DNA from: Pectobacterium peruviense
GTDB taxonomy: Bacteria > Pseudomonadota > Gammaproteobacteria > Enterobacterales > Enterobacteriaceae
Length of the DNA stretch: 64,000 nucleotides
Direction: 5' to 3'
NCBI RefSeq assembly: GCF_002847345.1
Contig: NZ_LXFV01000006.1
Location: 1-64,000, forward strand
A model generated the notes under the pieces. The model ran no database searches. It was given only the letters and a program-made list of their open reading frames with translations, and had not been told where the DNA came from. The position numbers and the translations under genes were made by a program. Of the stretch, positions 54,701-63,959 are shown piece after piece (the first letter of the stretch is position 1; every line of letters begins with the position of its first letter).

Positions 54701-55417
54701 TCAACCGCCAGTTTTCTTCGAGGCTTTGTGTGCTTCCAGCATGGCCAGCATCTCTTTCGGCCCTTGATATCCAGGGACAACCATGCCGTCTTGCAGCACG
54801 ATAGCGGGAGTCCCCTGCACGCCAAACTGGATGCCCAGTTGGTAATGCGCAGCGATATCGGTTTTGCATGTTGCTGGCGAGATCGCTTCGCTCTTCATCG
54901 CGTTATCAAACGCTTTATTGCGATCGGCCACGCACCAGATGGACTGCATATCTTTCGCTGCCTGCGATTTCATGCCCTGACGCGGGAAGGCCAGATAGCG
55001 CACGGTAATGCCCAGCGCGTTGTAATCTTTCATCTGCTCATGCAGTTTGTGGCAATAGCCGCAGGTGATGTCGGTGAAAACGGTAATCACGTGTTTTTCC
55101 TGCGCGGCTTTATAAACGATCATTTGTTCCTGCAGCGCATCCAGCTTGCCGATCAGGATTTTATTGGTGGTGTTGACCGGCATCGTGCCGCTCACATCAT
55201 AAAGCGGGCCTTGCAGCAAATGCTTGCCGTCTTCGCTGATGTACAGCACGCCGCTCTCGGTAATGACAGTTTTCATGCCAGCCATCGGCGAAGGCAGTAT
55301 TTCCGCACCTTGCATGTCCAGACGCGTCAGCGTCTGCTTGATTGCGGCATCGTCGGCGTGGGCAAAATTGGTCGCCGTCGCCACCAGCAAAGAAAGCAGT
55401 AATAACCCTTTTTTCAT
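54701..55417 (-). CDS. dsbC: Periplasmic disulfide isomerase DsbC
   Basis: A 238-residue periplasmic protein disulfide isomerase. A signal peptide (MKKGLLLLSLLVATATNFAHA) is followed by the N-terminal dimerisation domain (about 22-85) and a thioredoxin-fold domain with active site CGYC (Cys119 and Cys122 in the precursor; about 98/101 mature). The cis-Pro loop reads GVQGTPAIVL. DsbC corrects wrong disulfides and is kept reduced by DsbD. It sits between xerD and recJ as in E. coli. Confidence 0.97.
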   Translation of the reverse strand: MKKGLLLLSLLVATATNFAHADDAAIKQTLTRLDMQGAEILPSPMAGMKTVITESGVLYISEDGKHLLQGPLYDVSGTMPVNTTNKILIGKLDALQEQMIVYKAAQEKHVITVFTDITCGYCHKLHEQMKDYNALGITVRYLAFPRQGMKSQAAKDMQSIWCVADRNKAFDNAMKSEAISPATCKTDIAAHYQLGIQFGVQGTPAIVLQDGMVVPGYQGPKEMLAMLEAHKASKKTGG

Positions 55418-55542
55418 TTCATCAATCCTGTTTGTGTCGCAACGTCATGGTGAATACGTCGCTCGTAGCAATACGCTAAGGTGGTTGGCGAGAGGCCCCG
55501 CCAGTCAGATAACATCCTGTTACTCTGTCTATTTACTCTATG

Positions 55543-56442
55543 CTATGCGCGCGGATGGTGCTGCTGATGGAGCTGCTTCAGCCGTTCCGTCGCCACATGG
55601 GTGTAAATCTGCGTCGTGGAAAGATCGCTGTGCCCTAAGAGCATCTGTACGACCCGTAAATCCGCGCCGTGGTTCAATAAATGGGTAGCAAACGCGTGAC
55701 GCAAAACGTGCGGCGAGAGCTTTTCGCTGTCGATCGACGCCTGCACCGCATAATGCTTGATGCGATGCCAGAACGTCTGGCGCGTCATTTGCCGTGCGCG
55801 ATTGCTGGGAAACAGCACATCCAGCGTCTGCCCGTTTAATAACCACGGACGACCGTGCTCCAGATAATACTCGATCCAATACACCGCCTCTTCACCCAGC
55901 GGCACCAGCCGTTCTTTATTGCCTTTACCCAGCACGCGTACCACGCCTTGCCGCAGGCTGACATCACTCATCGTCAAACCAACCAGTTCGGAAACGCGCA
56001 GCCCCGTCGCATACAATACCTCAAGCATGGCCTTATCGCGTAATTCCAGCGGTTGTTCAATGCTCGGGGCATCGAGTAACGCACCAACCTGCGCCTCGCT
56101 CAAATCTTTGGGTAGACGCTGCGGCAGTTTCGGAGACGACAGCACGGCACTCGGATCGTCGCTACGCTGTTTTTCTCGATAAAGGTACTGGAAGAAGCGA
56201 CGCATCGCGCTCAGCAAACGAGCCGAACTCGTCGCTTTATAGCCTCCCTCGATCCTATCGGCGAGGAACGCCTGAAGGTCGAGCGCCTGCGCCTGAAGCA
56301 AAGCGTTATCATGGTGCGCAAGCCACTCAGCAAGCGAACGCAAATCCAAGCGATAAGACGCCAGCGTATTCTCGGCCAGATTTCTTTCCAGCCACAGCGC
56401 ATCGAGAAACTGTTCGATGAGTGCCTGATCGTGTTCTTGCAT
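55543..56442 (-). CDS. xerD: Tyrosine recombinase XerD
   Basis: A 299-residue site-specific recombinase acting with XerC at dif to resolve chromosome dimers. An N-terminal core-binding SAM-like domain (about 5-90) precedes the catalytic domain with Arg in ATGLRVSEL, HVLRHAFATHLL (His, Arg), GHSDLSTTQIYTHV (His and the nucleophile Tyr). The ATG at 56442 is preceded by GAGGG at good spacing; a GTG 18 bases upstream is less likely. It begins the xerD-dsbC-recJ unit. Confidence 0.97.
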   Translation of the reverse strand: MQEHDQALIEQFLDALWLERNLAENTLASYRLDLRSLAEWLAHHDNALLQAQALDLQAFLADRIEGGYKATSSARLLSAMRRFFQYLYREKQRSDDPSAVLSSPKLPQRLPKDLSEAQVGALLDAPSIEQPLELRDKAMLEVLYATGLRVSELVGLTMSDVSLRQGVVRVLGKGNKERLVPLGEEAVYWIEYYLEHGRPWLLNGQTLDVLFPSNRARQMTRQTFWHRIKHYAVQASIDSEKLSPHVLRHAFATHLLNHGADLRVVQMLLGHSDLSTTQIYTHVATERLKQLHQQHHPRA

Positions 56443-56534
56443 CGCCGTGTCCCTCTTCACTTATTGGCAATATTATGCCGATGAAGCGACGACTTTACAC
56501 CTTCATCAAGGCGGTATTCTCTCGCAAACGGAAT

Positions 56535-56550
56535 TGTGTGCGATCTCACA
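56535..56550 (+). promoter_or_regulatory. CRP-type site upstream of the yhjE-like gene
   Basis: TGTGT-GCGATC-TCACA differs from the CRP consensus TGTGA-N6-TCACA at one position. It lies about 200 bases before the transporter start in the divergent gap from xerD, suggesting catabolite control of the transporter. Confidence 0.5.
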
Positions 56551-56753
56551 TATTCCGTGAACCTCAACATCACCATAACATTCTCCGGCAAAAATAAGGC
56601 CAAGGCACATTATATTTTATGTATCGTCAATATATCGGAACAGGCTCCTTGAAGCCGCATGTCTACTGGTATTGACCTTACTTAATCAACGTTGAAAAGC
56701 CGATTTTTCTATGCGTAGAATGGCTGTTCGTGTTGTTAAAATAAAGAAACATT

Positions 56754-58079
56754 ATGCAAGCCACCATCACCCCCACTCTCGATGCCGAAGCGGAAGCACC
56801 ACCCGTAAATTCACGCAATAAAGTGATTGTTGCGTCACTCATTGGCACCGCTATCGAATTTTTCGATTTTTATATCTACGCCACCGCTGCGGTGCTGATT
56901 TTCCCGCACATTTTCTTCCCACAGGGCGATCCGACTGCCGCCACGCTACAGTCGCTGGCAACCTTTGCGATTGCCTTTGTGGCTCGTCCTATTGGCTCGG
57001 CGGTATTCGGTCACTTTGGCGATCGCGTCGGACGTAAAGTCACGCTGGTCGCGTCTCTACTGACAATGGGTATTTCGACCGTTCTGATCGGACTGTTACC
57101 CACCTACGAAACCATCGGTATTTTTGCACCGATTCTGTTGGCCATCGCTCGCTTCGGTCAGGGCTTGGGTCTTGGCGGTGAATGGGGTGGCGCGGCGCTG
57201 CTGGCGACCGAAAATGCCCCGTCCAATAAACGTGCACTCTATGGGTCGTTCCCCCAGCTTGGCGCACCGATTGGCTTCTTCTTCGCTAACGGCACCTTCC
57301 TGCTGTTGTCCTGGCTGTTGACGGAAGAACAGTTCATGAGCTGGGGCTGGCGTGTGCCGTTCGTTGCGTCTGCCGTGCTGGTGTTGGTTGGCCTGTATGT
57401 CCGCATATCACTGCATGAAGCTCCCGTCTTTACCAAAGCGGTCAAAGCCGGTAAGCAGGTACGTATGCCGCTGGGCACGCTGCTCAGCAAGCATATGAAA
57501 GTCACGATTCTCGGCACCTTCATCATGCTGGCGACCTACACGCTGTTCTATATCATGACCGTGTACTCCATGACGTACGGTACGACGCCAGCACCTAAGG
57601 GACTGGGTTTCTCACGTAACAGTTTCCTGTTGATGCTGATGATCGCGGTGATCGGCTTTGGTCTGATGGTGCCAGTCGCAGGCTATCTGGCGGATGCCTT
57701 TGGCCGCCGTAAGACCATGATTACCATTACCTGCCTCATGATCGTCTTCGCCATGCTGTTCCCTTATATGCTCGGTTCAGGCAATCAGGCGCTGGTGATG
57801 GGCTTCCTGGTGTTGGGTCTGAGCATCATGGGGCTGACGTTCGGCCCGATGGGTGCCCTGCTGCCGGAGTTGTTCCCGACGGAAGTCCGTTACACCGGCG
57901 CGTCATTCTCCTATAACGTCTCGTCGATTCTCGGCGCATCGGTTGCACCGTATATCGCCGCGTGGCTGACAGCCAACTACGGCCTGTTCTATGTCGGCGT
58001 TTATCTGGCAGCCATGGCGTCACTGACGCTGATTGCGCTGCTGTTAACTAAAGAAACGCGTCACCAGTCTCTGGGATAA
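56754..58079 (+). CDS. yhjE: MHS-family MFS transporter, YhjE type
   Basis: A 441-residue metabolite:H+ symporter (MHS) family transporter with 12 membrane spans. It resembles E. coli YhjE (440) closely: SRNKVIVASLIGTAIEFFDF at the start, the MFS motif GHFGDRVGRKVTL after helix 2, FGQGLGLGGEWGGAALLATE, and the C-terminal LLPELFPTEVRYTGASFSYN. The substrate is not established; MHS members carry organic acids or compatible solutes. In E. coli yhjE is elsewhere; here it is inserted between xerD and fldB and preceded by a CRP-type site. Confidence 0.9.
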   Translation: MQATITPTLDAEAEAPPVNSRNKVIVASLIGTAIEFFDFYIYATAAVLIFPHIFFPQGDPTAATLQSLATFAIAFVARPIGSAVFGHFGDRVGRKVTLVASLLTMGISTVLIGLLPTYETIGIFAPILLAIARFGQGLGLGGEWGGAALLATENAPSNKRALYGSFPQLGAPIGFFFANGTFLLLSWLLTEEQFMSWGWRVPFVASAVLVLVGLYVRISLHEAPVFTKAVKAGKQVRMPLGTLLSKHMKVTILGTFIMLATYTLFYIMTVYSMTYGTTPAPKGLGFSRNSFLLMLMIAVIGFGLMVPVAGYLADAFGRRKTMITITCLMIVFAMLFPYMLGSGNQALVMGFLVLGLSIMGLTFGPMGALLPELFPTEVRYTGASFSYNVSSILGASVAPYIAAWLTANYGLFYVGVYLAAMASLTLIALLLTKETRHQSLG

Positions 58080-58089
58080 TTTCCCTTCC

Positions 58090-58109
58090 GTGAGGGCTAC
58101 GGCCCTCAC
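58090..58109 (+). terminator. Hairpin after the yhjE-like gene
   Basis: GTGAGGGC and GCCCTCAC form a perfect 8-pair stem with loop TACG ten bases after the stop codon. The following sequence is pyrimidine-rich (ACCTTTCCTT) rather than a pure T run. Confidence 0.6.
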
Positions 58110-58239
58110 TGCACCTTTCCTTACGCCTGTTCTCCTTTTAGAATACCGACATCCGGCGGCATCATTCGCCCGTCACGCTTCTCTGTGACCTAAAGCGAAA
58201 GCGCCCTTCTTGATAGAAATTGTTTATAAAGAACTGAAT

Positions 58240-58758
58240 ATGAAAATCGGTCTGTTTTACGGCTCAAGCACCTGTTACACCGAAATGGCTGCGGAAAGAA
58301 TTCGCGACATTCTGGGTGAAGAATTGGTGGATCTGCACAACGTTAAGGATGTCGAACCTCAACGTATGGAAGACTACAGTACGCTGATTCTCGGCATCCC
58401 AACCTGGGATTTCGGTGAGATTCAGGAAGACTGGGAAAACATTTGGGGCCAATTAGCGACGCTGAACCTCAAAGGAAAAGTGATAGCGCTTTACGGTATG
58501 GGCGACCAGCTTGGCTACAGCGAATGGTTCCTTGATGCGCTGGGCATGCTGCATGAACAACTGCTGCCGTTAGGTGTCACATTTATTGGGTACTGGCCAA
58601 TCGATGGCTACGACTTCACCAGCCCAAAACCGCTGGCTGCTGACGGCAAACATTTTGTAGGGCTAGCGCTGGACGAAGTGAATCAATACGATCTCAGCGA
58701 TGAACGGCTGGAACAGTGGTGCGAACAGATTCTGCAAGAGATGGCGTCACTGCTGTAA
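58240..58758 (+). CDS. fldB: Flavodoxin 2
   Basis: A 172-residue flavodoxin (E. coli FldB: 173) carrying FMN for low-potential electron transfer. The phosphate loop [16 protein letters not shown] and the FMN-stacking loops with Trp ([15 protein letters not shown]) and Tyr ([12 protein letters not shown]) are present. The start is the ATG at 58240 ([10 protein letters not shown]); the longer frame would add an unrelated N-terminus. It follows the yhjE-like gene and precedes a small lipoprotein gene. Confidence 0.95.
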   Translation: MKIGLFYGSSTCYTEMAAERIRDILGEELVDLHNVKDVEPQRMEDYSTLILGIPTWDFGEIQEDWENIWGQLATLNLKGKVIALYGMGDQLGYSEWFLDALGMLHEQLLPLGVTFIGYWPIDGYDFTSPKPLAADGKHFVGLALDEVNQYDLSDERLEQWCEQILQEMASLL

Positions 58759-58786
58759 ACGGTACGCGTCAACAGGAGTAAACACG

Positions 58787-59110
58787 ATGAAGATGTTACT
58801 CATCGCAGCCGCAGGATTATTGCTCGCAGGCTGTGCGCAAACGGGCACAGAGGAATACGCCAAAAATCTGGGCGGGAAATGCGATGTGCCGCAATATTAC
58901 GATATCGATTTCTCAAGGTTTGATGAGACGGCACAGCAAATCGCGCACGCAACAGGCTGCGGCATCATCACCGATACCTCGCTGACTGGCGCAATTAAGC
59001 CACATCCCGTCAAAGGCTATCTGACAAGGCGGGAAGCAGTGTTTATGGCGATTCAGGGTACGTCGTTGAAGGTGGTCAAACAGGAACCAGATACCGTTAG
59101 CGTTGAGTAA
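58787..59110 (+). CDS. Small lipoprotein with an STN-like domain
   Basis: A 107-residue lipoprotein: signal MKMLLIAAAGLLLAGC with a clear lipobox (Cys16). The rest (about 40-107: TAQQIAHATGCGIITDTSLT, LTRREAVFMAIQGTSLKVV) looks like a single STN (secretin/TonB short N-terminal) domain with nothing attached. AGGAG eight bases before the ATG supports the start. STN domains normally sit in TonB receptors or secretins; a free lipid-anchored one may bind a partner at the inner or outer membrane. It is 28 bases after fldB and probably in the same transcript. Confidence 0.8.
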   Translation: MKMLLIAAAGLLLAGCAQTGTEEYAKNLGGKCDVPQYYDIDFSRFDETAQQIAHATGCGIITDTSLTGAIKPHPVKGYLTRREAVFMAIQGTSLKVVKQEPDTVSVE

Positions 59111-59173
59111 AACGTTCGCGGATACCTCTGTGACGTATCCGCGAATATTGATATCCGTAAAGCCTGAAGTCGC

Positions 59174-60109
59174 TTAGCGCTTTTGTAACCAGCGGTTCCG
59201 CGCGGCGGTATCCATAAAGCTCCACGCAACAAAGCGGCTTTGCTTCTGGCCTTGCGCCATATCTATCGTTCTGACCTTTTCCACCTCAACCGCTTCCAGC
59301 GCACGATAAATCTCCGGCAAGTTCTCTTTCCGCGACACCAGTGAAGTAAACCACAAACACTGACGGGCAAAACCGGCGCTCTCTTTGATCATTTGACCAA
59401 TGAAGGCTAACTCGCCCCCCTCACACCACAGTTCATCCTGCTGCCCGCCAAAATTCAGCGGTGAACGTTTATCCAGACCCAGATTATGCAACTTGCGCTG
59501 CGATCCCTCGCGGGCATCCTCAGCGGAGGCATGGAACGGAGGATTACACATGACGGCATCAAACGTGTCGTTCTTGTGAATAATGCCTGCCAATATCGCT
59601 TTGCTGTTTTTCTGACGGCGCAGGCGAATCGATCGATTCAAGCCAGCGTTCGCCTCAATCGTCTCATTGGCCGCTTTCATCGCCAGCGGATTAATCTCGC
59701 TGCCAGTAAAGCGCCAGCCATATTCACGGAACCCAATCAGCGGGTAAACACAGTTAGCACCGCAGCCGACATCCAGCACGGATGCATCACGCGGCACCAC
59801 CGAACGGTTATCTTCCGCCAGTAAATCAGCAAGATGGTGGACATAGTCAGCGCGACCGGGGATCGGTGGGCACAGAAAGCCGTCTGGAATCGTCCAGTGC
59901 TCAATCTGATAAAAATGCAACAACAACGCCTGATTCAGCGTTTTCACCGCCTCGGGATTGGCAAAGTCCACTGACTCATCACCGTAGGCATTCACCTTCA
60001 CAAACGGGATCAGAGCAGGATAGCTCTGCTTGAGCGAGGGAAAATCATAACGGTCGCGATGGCGATTACGAGGATGCAGACCATTTTTTTGCACTGCGGG
60101 CTTAGTCAT
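59174..60109 (-). CDS. rlmF: 23S rRNA (adenine-1618-N6)-methyltransferase
   Basis: A 311-residue methyltransferase (former YbiN) methylating A1618 of 23S rRNA. Family marks are the basic N-terminus ([15 protein letters not shown]), the SAM-binding loop [16 protein letters not shown] and the amino-methylation motif NPPF in [16 protein letters not shown], followed by RKLHNLGL and a C-terminal WSFM. It is convergent with the STN lipoprotein gene. In E. coli it lies elsewhere, so its position here is lineage-specific. Confidence 0.94.
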   Translation of the reverse strand: MTKPAVQKNGLHPRNRHRDRYDFPSLKQSYPALIPFVKVNAYGDESVDFANPEAVKTLNQALLLHFYQIEHWTIPDGFLCPPIPGRADYVHHLADLLAEDNRSVVPRDASVLDVGCGANCVYPLIGFREYGWRFTGSEINPLAMKAANETIEANAGLNRSIRLRRQKNSKAILAGIIHKNDTFDAVMCNPPFHASAEDAREGSQRKLHNLGLDKRSPLNFGGQQDELWCEGGELAFIGQMIKESAGFARQCLWFTSLVSRKENLPEIYRALEAVEVEKVRTIDMAQGQKQSRFVAWSFMDTAARNRWLQKR

Positions 60110-60347
60110 CAGTTATACCCAATAGATTGTTATACCCTACAGATTGTAAGGCACGGCCAAGCGGTGACCGAATAAACTCAGGTTCAAACAGGGAAAAAGA
60201 GAAAGGAAAGCCGACATTCCCCTGACGGGAACAGCCGATATCCTATCCTCACGAAGCGGCGTAAGATACCTGCTGCGATTATTTCCGTAAATCATCGTGG
60301 TGATTTTTCTACACACGAGGCGCGATACACCGCGTAAAAATGCGTCG
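60110..60347. other. Gap between rlmF and cptA
   Basis: About 240 bases. Both flanking genes are on the minus strand, so the gap should hold the rlmF promoter and the end of the sdhE-cptA transcript. A small open frame on the minus strand overlaps cptA and is not supported. No clear hairpin with a T tract was found. Confidence 0.4.
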
Positions 60348-60761
60348 TTATCTCGCCCAGTGCTTCTGCTGCAAAAGAAGCTGACGCAGATGGCGCCACT
60401 CTTCATCGCCCATACTGTCTGATGCCAGCCACAGCTGTTGTTTTTCTTTATCGTTAACCGATTGCAACGCCAACAACACGCCATTTTTCAAAAGCCACGG
60501 TCTTTTGACGATCTGCCATTCCTTCTGCCGCCAGTTCAGGGTCGTTTCGCTAAGCAAAACGATTTCCCCCTGTCGGGATTTGATATTCCTTTGGCTACGA
60601 ATAAAACCGAACATAACCATCGTGACCAGGCATAGCCATAGCCATGCATAGCCGTCCGGCCACGGTGCCAGCAGAATGAGCAACACTAATAGGCCATGCA
60701 CAACCAGTGACAGCAGTTGCATGCGCCAGGAAACGCGAAGGTCACATTGCCACTGGGCCAC
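60348..60761 (-). CDS. cptA: YgfX/CptA, inner-membrane partner of SdhE
   Basis: A 137-residue protein with two N-terminal membrane spans ([20 protein letters not shown] and [15 protein letters not shown]) and a soluble tail ending with [16 protein letters not shown]. It matches YgfX/CptA of E. coli (about 135), described both as the toxin of a cytoskeleton-targeting pair and as a partner of SdhE. The GTG start aligns with E. coli and overlaps the sdhE end by 20 bases, so translation is probably coupled. No typical ribosome site is seen for the GTG. Confidence 0.9.
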   Translation of the reverse strand: MAQWQCDLRVSWRMQLLSLVVHGLLVLLILLAPWPDGYAWLWLCLVTMVMFGFIRSQRNIKSRQGEIVLLSETTLNWRQKEWQIVKRPWLLKNGVLLALQSVNDKEKQQLWLASDSMGDEEWRHLRQLLLQQKHWAR

Positions 60762-61008
60762 GATCTTTATTTCGCGTCTGAATAAGGGAAATCATGCGTT
60801 TCAACTCTCCGTCCTTCGGTTCACCGTGGTTCATCAGCCAGTTGAATAAATCAGGATCGTCGCTTTGTAACAGGCGTACAAACGTGCGCTTATCACTGTC
60901 ATTAAGTGTGTCATAGTCATGCTCAAAAAACGGCATGATCGCGATATCCAGTTCACGCATACCACGGCGGCATGCCCAATGAATGCGTGATTTATTATCG
61001 ATTTCCAT
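60742..61008 (-). CDS. sdhE: SdhE/CptB flavinylation factor
   Basis: An 88-residue protein that helps attach FAD to succinate dehydrogenase (SdhA) and fumarate reductase. The diagnostic [17 protein letters not shown] motif is at about 13-29. It is the first gene of the sdhE-cptA pair, in the same order as in E. coli and Serratia. Confidence 0.96.
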   Translation of the reverse strand: MEIDNKSRIHWACRRGMRELDIAIMPFFEHDYDTLNDSDKRTFVRLLQSDDPDLFNWLMNHGEPKDGELKRMISLIQTRNKDRGPVAM

Positions 61009-61243
61009 ATTTCATGTCCACCTTGTTATCGCTGCTTGCCGCTAGTGTACTCTGATTCCGGTAGCGGGCATCAACTAATAGTAACATTTTGACATAGTTT
61101 ACCCGCATGCACTGCGCCAAGTGCGCTCATCAGCATCAAGATGTGCTATGCCATAACGCTGCGTGAATAACCACTTGCAAACCCTGAGCGCTCTTTTACC
61201 ATTAGGCCATTCGGGTATCGCCCTTAGCGCAGGATTGTACTAT

Positions 61244-62245
61244 ATGGTTAACCAACATACGGCTCATCAACTTCCGTTTGCCTCACAGCTCCCATTTGCT
61301 TCCGCCCAACTGGCCGCCACGCTCATCTCACTGGATGACTGGGCACTGTCCACGCTGGTCGGGCCGGATACCGTCAAGTATCTTCAAGGGCAGGTCACCG
61401 CCGATGTCGGGGCGCTGCCTGACAATGGGCACATCCTTTGCGCCCACTGCGACGCGAAAGGGAAAATGTGGAGCAACCTGCGTCTGTTTCATCACGGCGA
61501 AGGCTTTGCTTTCATTGAGCGCAGTAATCTACGCGACGCCCAACTTAGCGAACTGAAAAAATACGCCGTTTTCTCGAAAACGACCATCGCGCCAGACGAT
61601 AACGCTATCCTGCTGGGCGCCGCGGGTGCAGGTATCCGCGAGTTGCTGGCCTCTGTATTTAGCCAACTTCCAGATGCCGAGCACCCTGTCGTTCAGCACG
61701 AAGGCGCAACCTTACTGCATTTCACCCATCCTGCAGAACGTTTCCTGATGGTGCTGTCTACTGAGCAGAGCGCTTCGCTGCTTGAACAGCTCGGCGATAA
61801 AGTCAGTTTAAATGACAGCCGTCAGTGGCTGACGCTAGATATTGAAGCAGGTCAGCCCATCATTGACAGCGCAAACAGTGCGCAGTTCATCCCGCAAGCG
61901 ACTAATTTACAGGCATTAAATGGGATTAGCTTCAGCAAAGGGTGCTATACCGGTCAGGAAATGGTCGCTCGGGCAAAATATCGCGGGGCGAATAAGCGTG
62001 CGCTCTACTGGCTGGCGGGTAAAGCAAACCGGGTGCCTCAGGCTGGGGACGATCTCGAATTGCAACTTGGCGAGAACTGGCGTCGTACCGGGACAGTATT
62101 GGCAGCCAGCCAATTGCAGAACGGTGACGTGTGGGTGCAGGCGGTGTTGAATAACGATCTGAACGCAGAGAATATCCTGCGCGTACGTGACGATGCCGAA
62201 AGCCAACTCACGGTTCAACCTCTGCCGTATGAAATAACGGATTAA
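61244..62245 (+). CDS. ygfZ: Folate-dependent iron-sulfur cluster protein YgfZ
   Basis: A 333-residue tetrahydrofolate-binding protein of the GcvT-like family (E. coli YgfZ: 326) that supports repair or synthesis of certain Fe-S enzymes. The key KGCYTGQE motif with its conserved cysteine is at about 229-236, with [11 protein letters not shown] before it and [16 protein letters not shown] after. The start at 61244 has AGGA about ten bases upstream; a longer frame starting at 61163 is less likely. The N-terminus carries a small duplication ([11 protein letters not shown]). It faces away from sdhE-cptA, as in E. coli. Confidence 0.95.
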   Translation: MVNQHTAHQLPFASQLPFASAQLAATLISLDDWALSTLVGPDTVKYLQGQVTADVGALPDNGHILCAHCDAKGKMWSNLRLFHHGEGFAFIERSNLRDAQLSELKKYAVFSKTTIAPDDNAILLGAAGAGIRELLASVFSQLPDAEHPVVQHEGATLLHFTHPAERFLMVLSTEQSASLLEQLGDKVSLNDSRQWLTLDIEAGQPIIDSANSAQFIPQATNLQALNGISFSKGCYTGQEMVARAKYRGANKRALYWLAGKANRVPQAGDDLELQLGENWRRTGTVLAASQLQNGDVWVQAVLNNDLNAENILRVRDDAESQLTVQPLPYEITD

Positions 62246-62261
62246 TCCGACGAGTAACATC

Positions 62262-62292
62262 ACGCATGAGCCAGTTAGGCTCATGCGTTTTA
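62262..62292. terminator. Bidirectional terminator between ygfZ and yqfA
   Basis: ACGCATGAGCC and GGCTCATGCGT form a perfect 11-pair stem with a 5-base loop, followed by TTTTAT on the plus strand. It separates the convergent genes ygfZ and yqfA. Confidence 0.88.
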
Positions 62293-62299
62293 TACGAAC

Positions 62300-62947
62300 T
62301 TAAATATAAAGATAAATCGCCAGAAAGTGGCAAACGCTGCCGCCTAAAACAAATCCGTGCCAAATCGCGTGATTATAGGGAATGCGCTTGCTGGCGTAGA
62401 AAATCACCCCCAGCGTATACACCACGCCGCCCACAGCCAGCAGCGTTACACTCCCCGCCGACAGCTTCATCACCATCTGATAAATCACCACCAGCGACAG
62501 CCAGCCCATGCCCAGGTAGGTAATCAACGACAGCACTTCAAAACGGTGGGCAAACGCCAGCTTGAAGATCACGCCCAACAGCGCCATGCTCCAGATGACA
62601 ACCATCAAACCATGCGCCAGCGGTGAATCCAGCCCGACCAGCAAAAATGGCGTATAGGTTCCGGCAATCAATAGATAAATAGCGCAGTGGTCGAATTTTT
62701 TCAGCCACGGTTTGATGCGCGGCGAGGGAATCGCGTGGTACAGCGTCGACGCTAAAAACAGCAGGATAATGCTGCCGCCATAGAGGCTGTAGCTGGTAAT
62801 CGCCACGCTGCCAGCGTCATTGTTGACCGCCTGTACCAGCAGTAAAACCAGACCCACAATACCGAAAATCACACCAATTCCATGGCTTATGCTATTCGCA
62901 ATTTCCTCTGCCAGCGAGTAGTCCGACATCTGTGCATTTTTTGACAT
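62300..62947 (-). CDS. trhA: Hemolysin III-family (TrhA/YqfA) membrane protein
   Basis: A 215-residue protein with seven membrane spans of the hemolysin III/PAQR superfamily (E. coli YqfA/TrhA: 219). Conserved positions are [45 protein letters not shown] and the C-terminal [18 protein letters not shown]; the Ser/His/Asp/His set suggests a zinc site as in PAQR hydrolases. TrhA was linked to membrane energetics and fatty-acid balance. ATG 62947 follows GGAAC; the longer frame is not supported. Confidence 0.93.
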   Translation of the reverse strand: MSKNAQMSDYSLAEEIANSISHGIGVIFGIVGLVLLLVQAVNNDAGSVAITSYSLYGGSIILLFLASTLYHAIPSPRIKPWLKKFDHCAIYLLIAGTYTPFLLVGLDSPLAHGLMVVIWSMALLGVIFKLAFAHRFEVLSLITYLGMGWLSLVVIYQMVMKLSAGSVTLLAVGGVVYTLGVIFYASKRIPYNHAIWHGFVLGGSVCHFLAIYLYI

Positions 62948-63350
62948 CAATAGGTTCCGCAGTATTAACAATACACATTCAACAGCGTCGTGCGCTGACG
63001 TCATCCACCTCACCTTTCCCGTTCTTGTACAGAACGAAGTAGGCGTAGGTGTTTAACCTTTGAGCAGATTAACTGAGAATAGTTTCAGTGTACACGTGTA
63101 AGCTAAAATAATTATTCCCGTCTTATTTTTGGCTTCTTCGCCCTCTTAACGTGCGATCATGCATGTCAATCTCGGGCAACATCCCCTAGAATGTCCGACT
63201 TCGATATCTTCCTGTTTTTTGAAGGGCTCTGTCGTCCTTATCGGTTATTCGCGTTAACGGTTATCCGGTTCAGACGCTCACAGCGCCTTTCTGTATTTGT
63301 CAGTGCATGATTTTTACTGCATCGTTTTCACTGCAAGAGGTAAGCTTTTC
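62948..63350. other. Divergent intergenic region between yqfA and the HD gene
   Basis: About 400 bases with the two divergent promoters. An inverted repeat GTTCT-TGTAC-AGAAC lies near 63022-63036 as a possible operator. No gene is supported. Confidence 0.35.
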
Positions 63351-63959
63351 ATGTCATCTTCCCCATCTATTCTGAATTTCGGTTCCATGACCGATGTCTT
63401 CGGCTTTCTGATAGAAATCGATAAATTGAAAAGCGTGCAGCGCCGCACCAAGATTATTGGCAGCGAACGTCACGAAGATTCTGCCGAGCACAGCTGGCAT
63501 TTTGCCGTCGCTGCGATGGCGCTGGCGCCTTACGCAGGTGAAGGTGTGGATATTCAGCGCGTGATCCAAATGGCGCTGATTCACGATATCGTCGAAATCG
63601 ATGCGGGCGATGTGATCGTGTACGATCTTTCCGCGCGTCTTGCGATTCACGATCAGGAAGTCGCTGCCGCGGCCCGCATTTTCGGCCTGCTGCCGGAACC
63701 ACAGCGTCAGCAATTCCACGATCTGTGGGAAGAGTACGAAGCGAATGAAACCCCCAGCGCCCAGTTCGCTCTGGTGCTCGATCGCGTTATGCCGATGCTA
63801 ATGAACCTGTATAACGGCGGCCAAAGCTGGGTAGAAAACGGCATCCGTCTGGAACAGGTTCTTGACCGCGCCGAGTTCATCGCCACGATCAACCCGGAAC
63901 TATGGCAATACATGAAGCAGCATCTGGAAGACGCCAAAGCCAAGGGATGGTTGCTATAA
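63351..63959 (+). CDS. HD-domain phosphohydrolase (YfbR/HDDC2-like)
   Basis: A 202-residue cytoplasmic HD-domain protein related to HDDC2/YfbR 5'-nucleotidases. The metal-binding set His...HD...D is visible: EDSAEHSWHFAVAAMAL, MALIHDIVEIDAGDVIVYD and LDRVMPMLMNLY. It probably dephosphorylates a (deoxy)nucleoside monophosphate. The ATG at 63351 follows AGAGG; the longer frame from 63297 has no ribosome site. Confidence 0.88.
   Translation: MSSSPSILNFGSMTDVFGFLIEIDKLKSVQRRTKIIGSERHEDSAEHSWHFAVAAMALAPYAGEGVDIQRVIQMALIHDIVEIDAGDVIVYDLSARLAIHDQEVAAAARIFGLLPEPQRQQFHDLWEEYEANETPSAQFALVLDRVMPMLMNLYNGGQSWVENGIRLEQVLDRAEFIATINPELWQYMKQHLEDAKAKGWLL

Noticed and set aside
60137-60484. A 115-codon minus-strand frame overlapping cptA
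   Set aside because: It overlaps a recognised gene in another frame, is Cys/Arg-rich and has no ribosome site.
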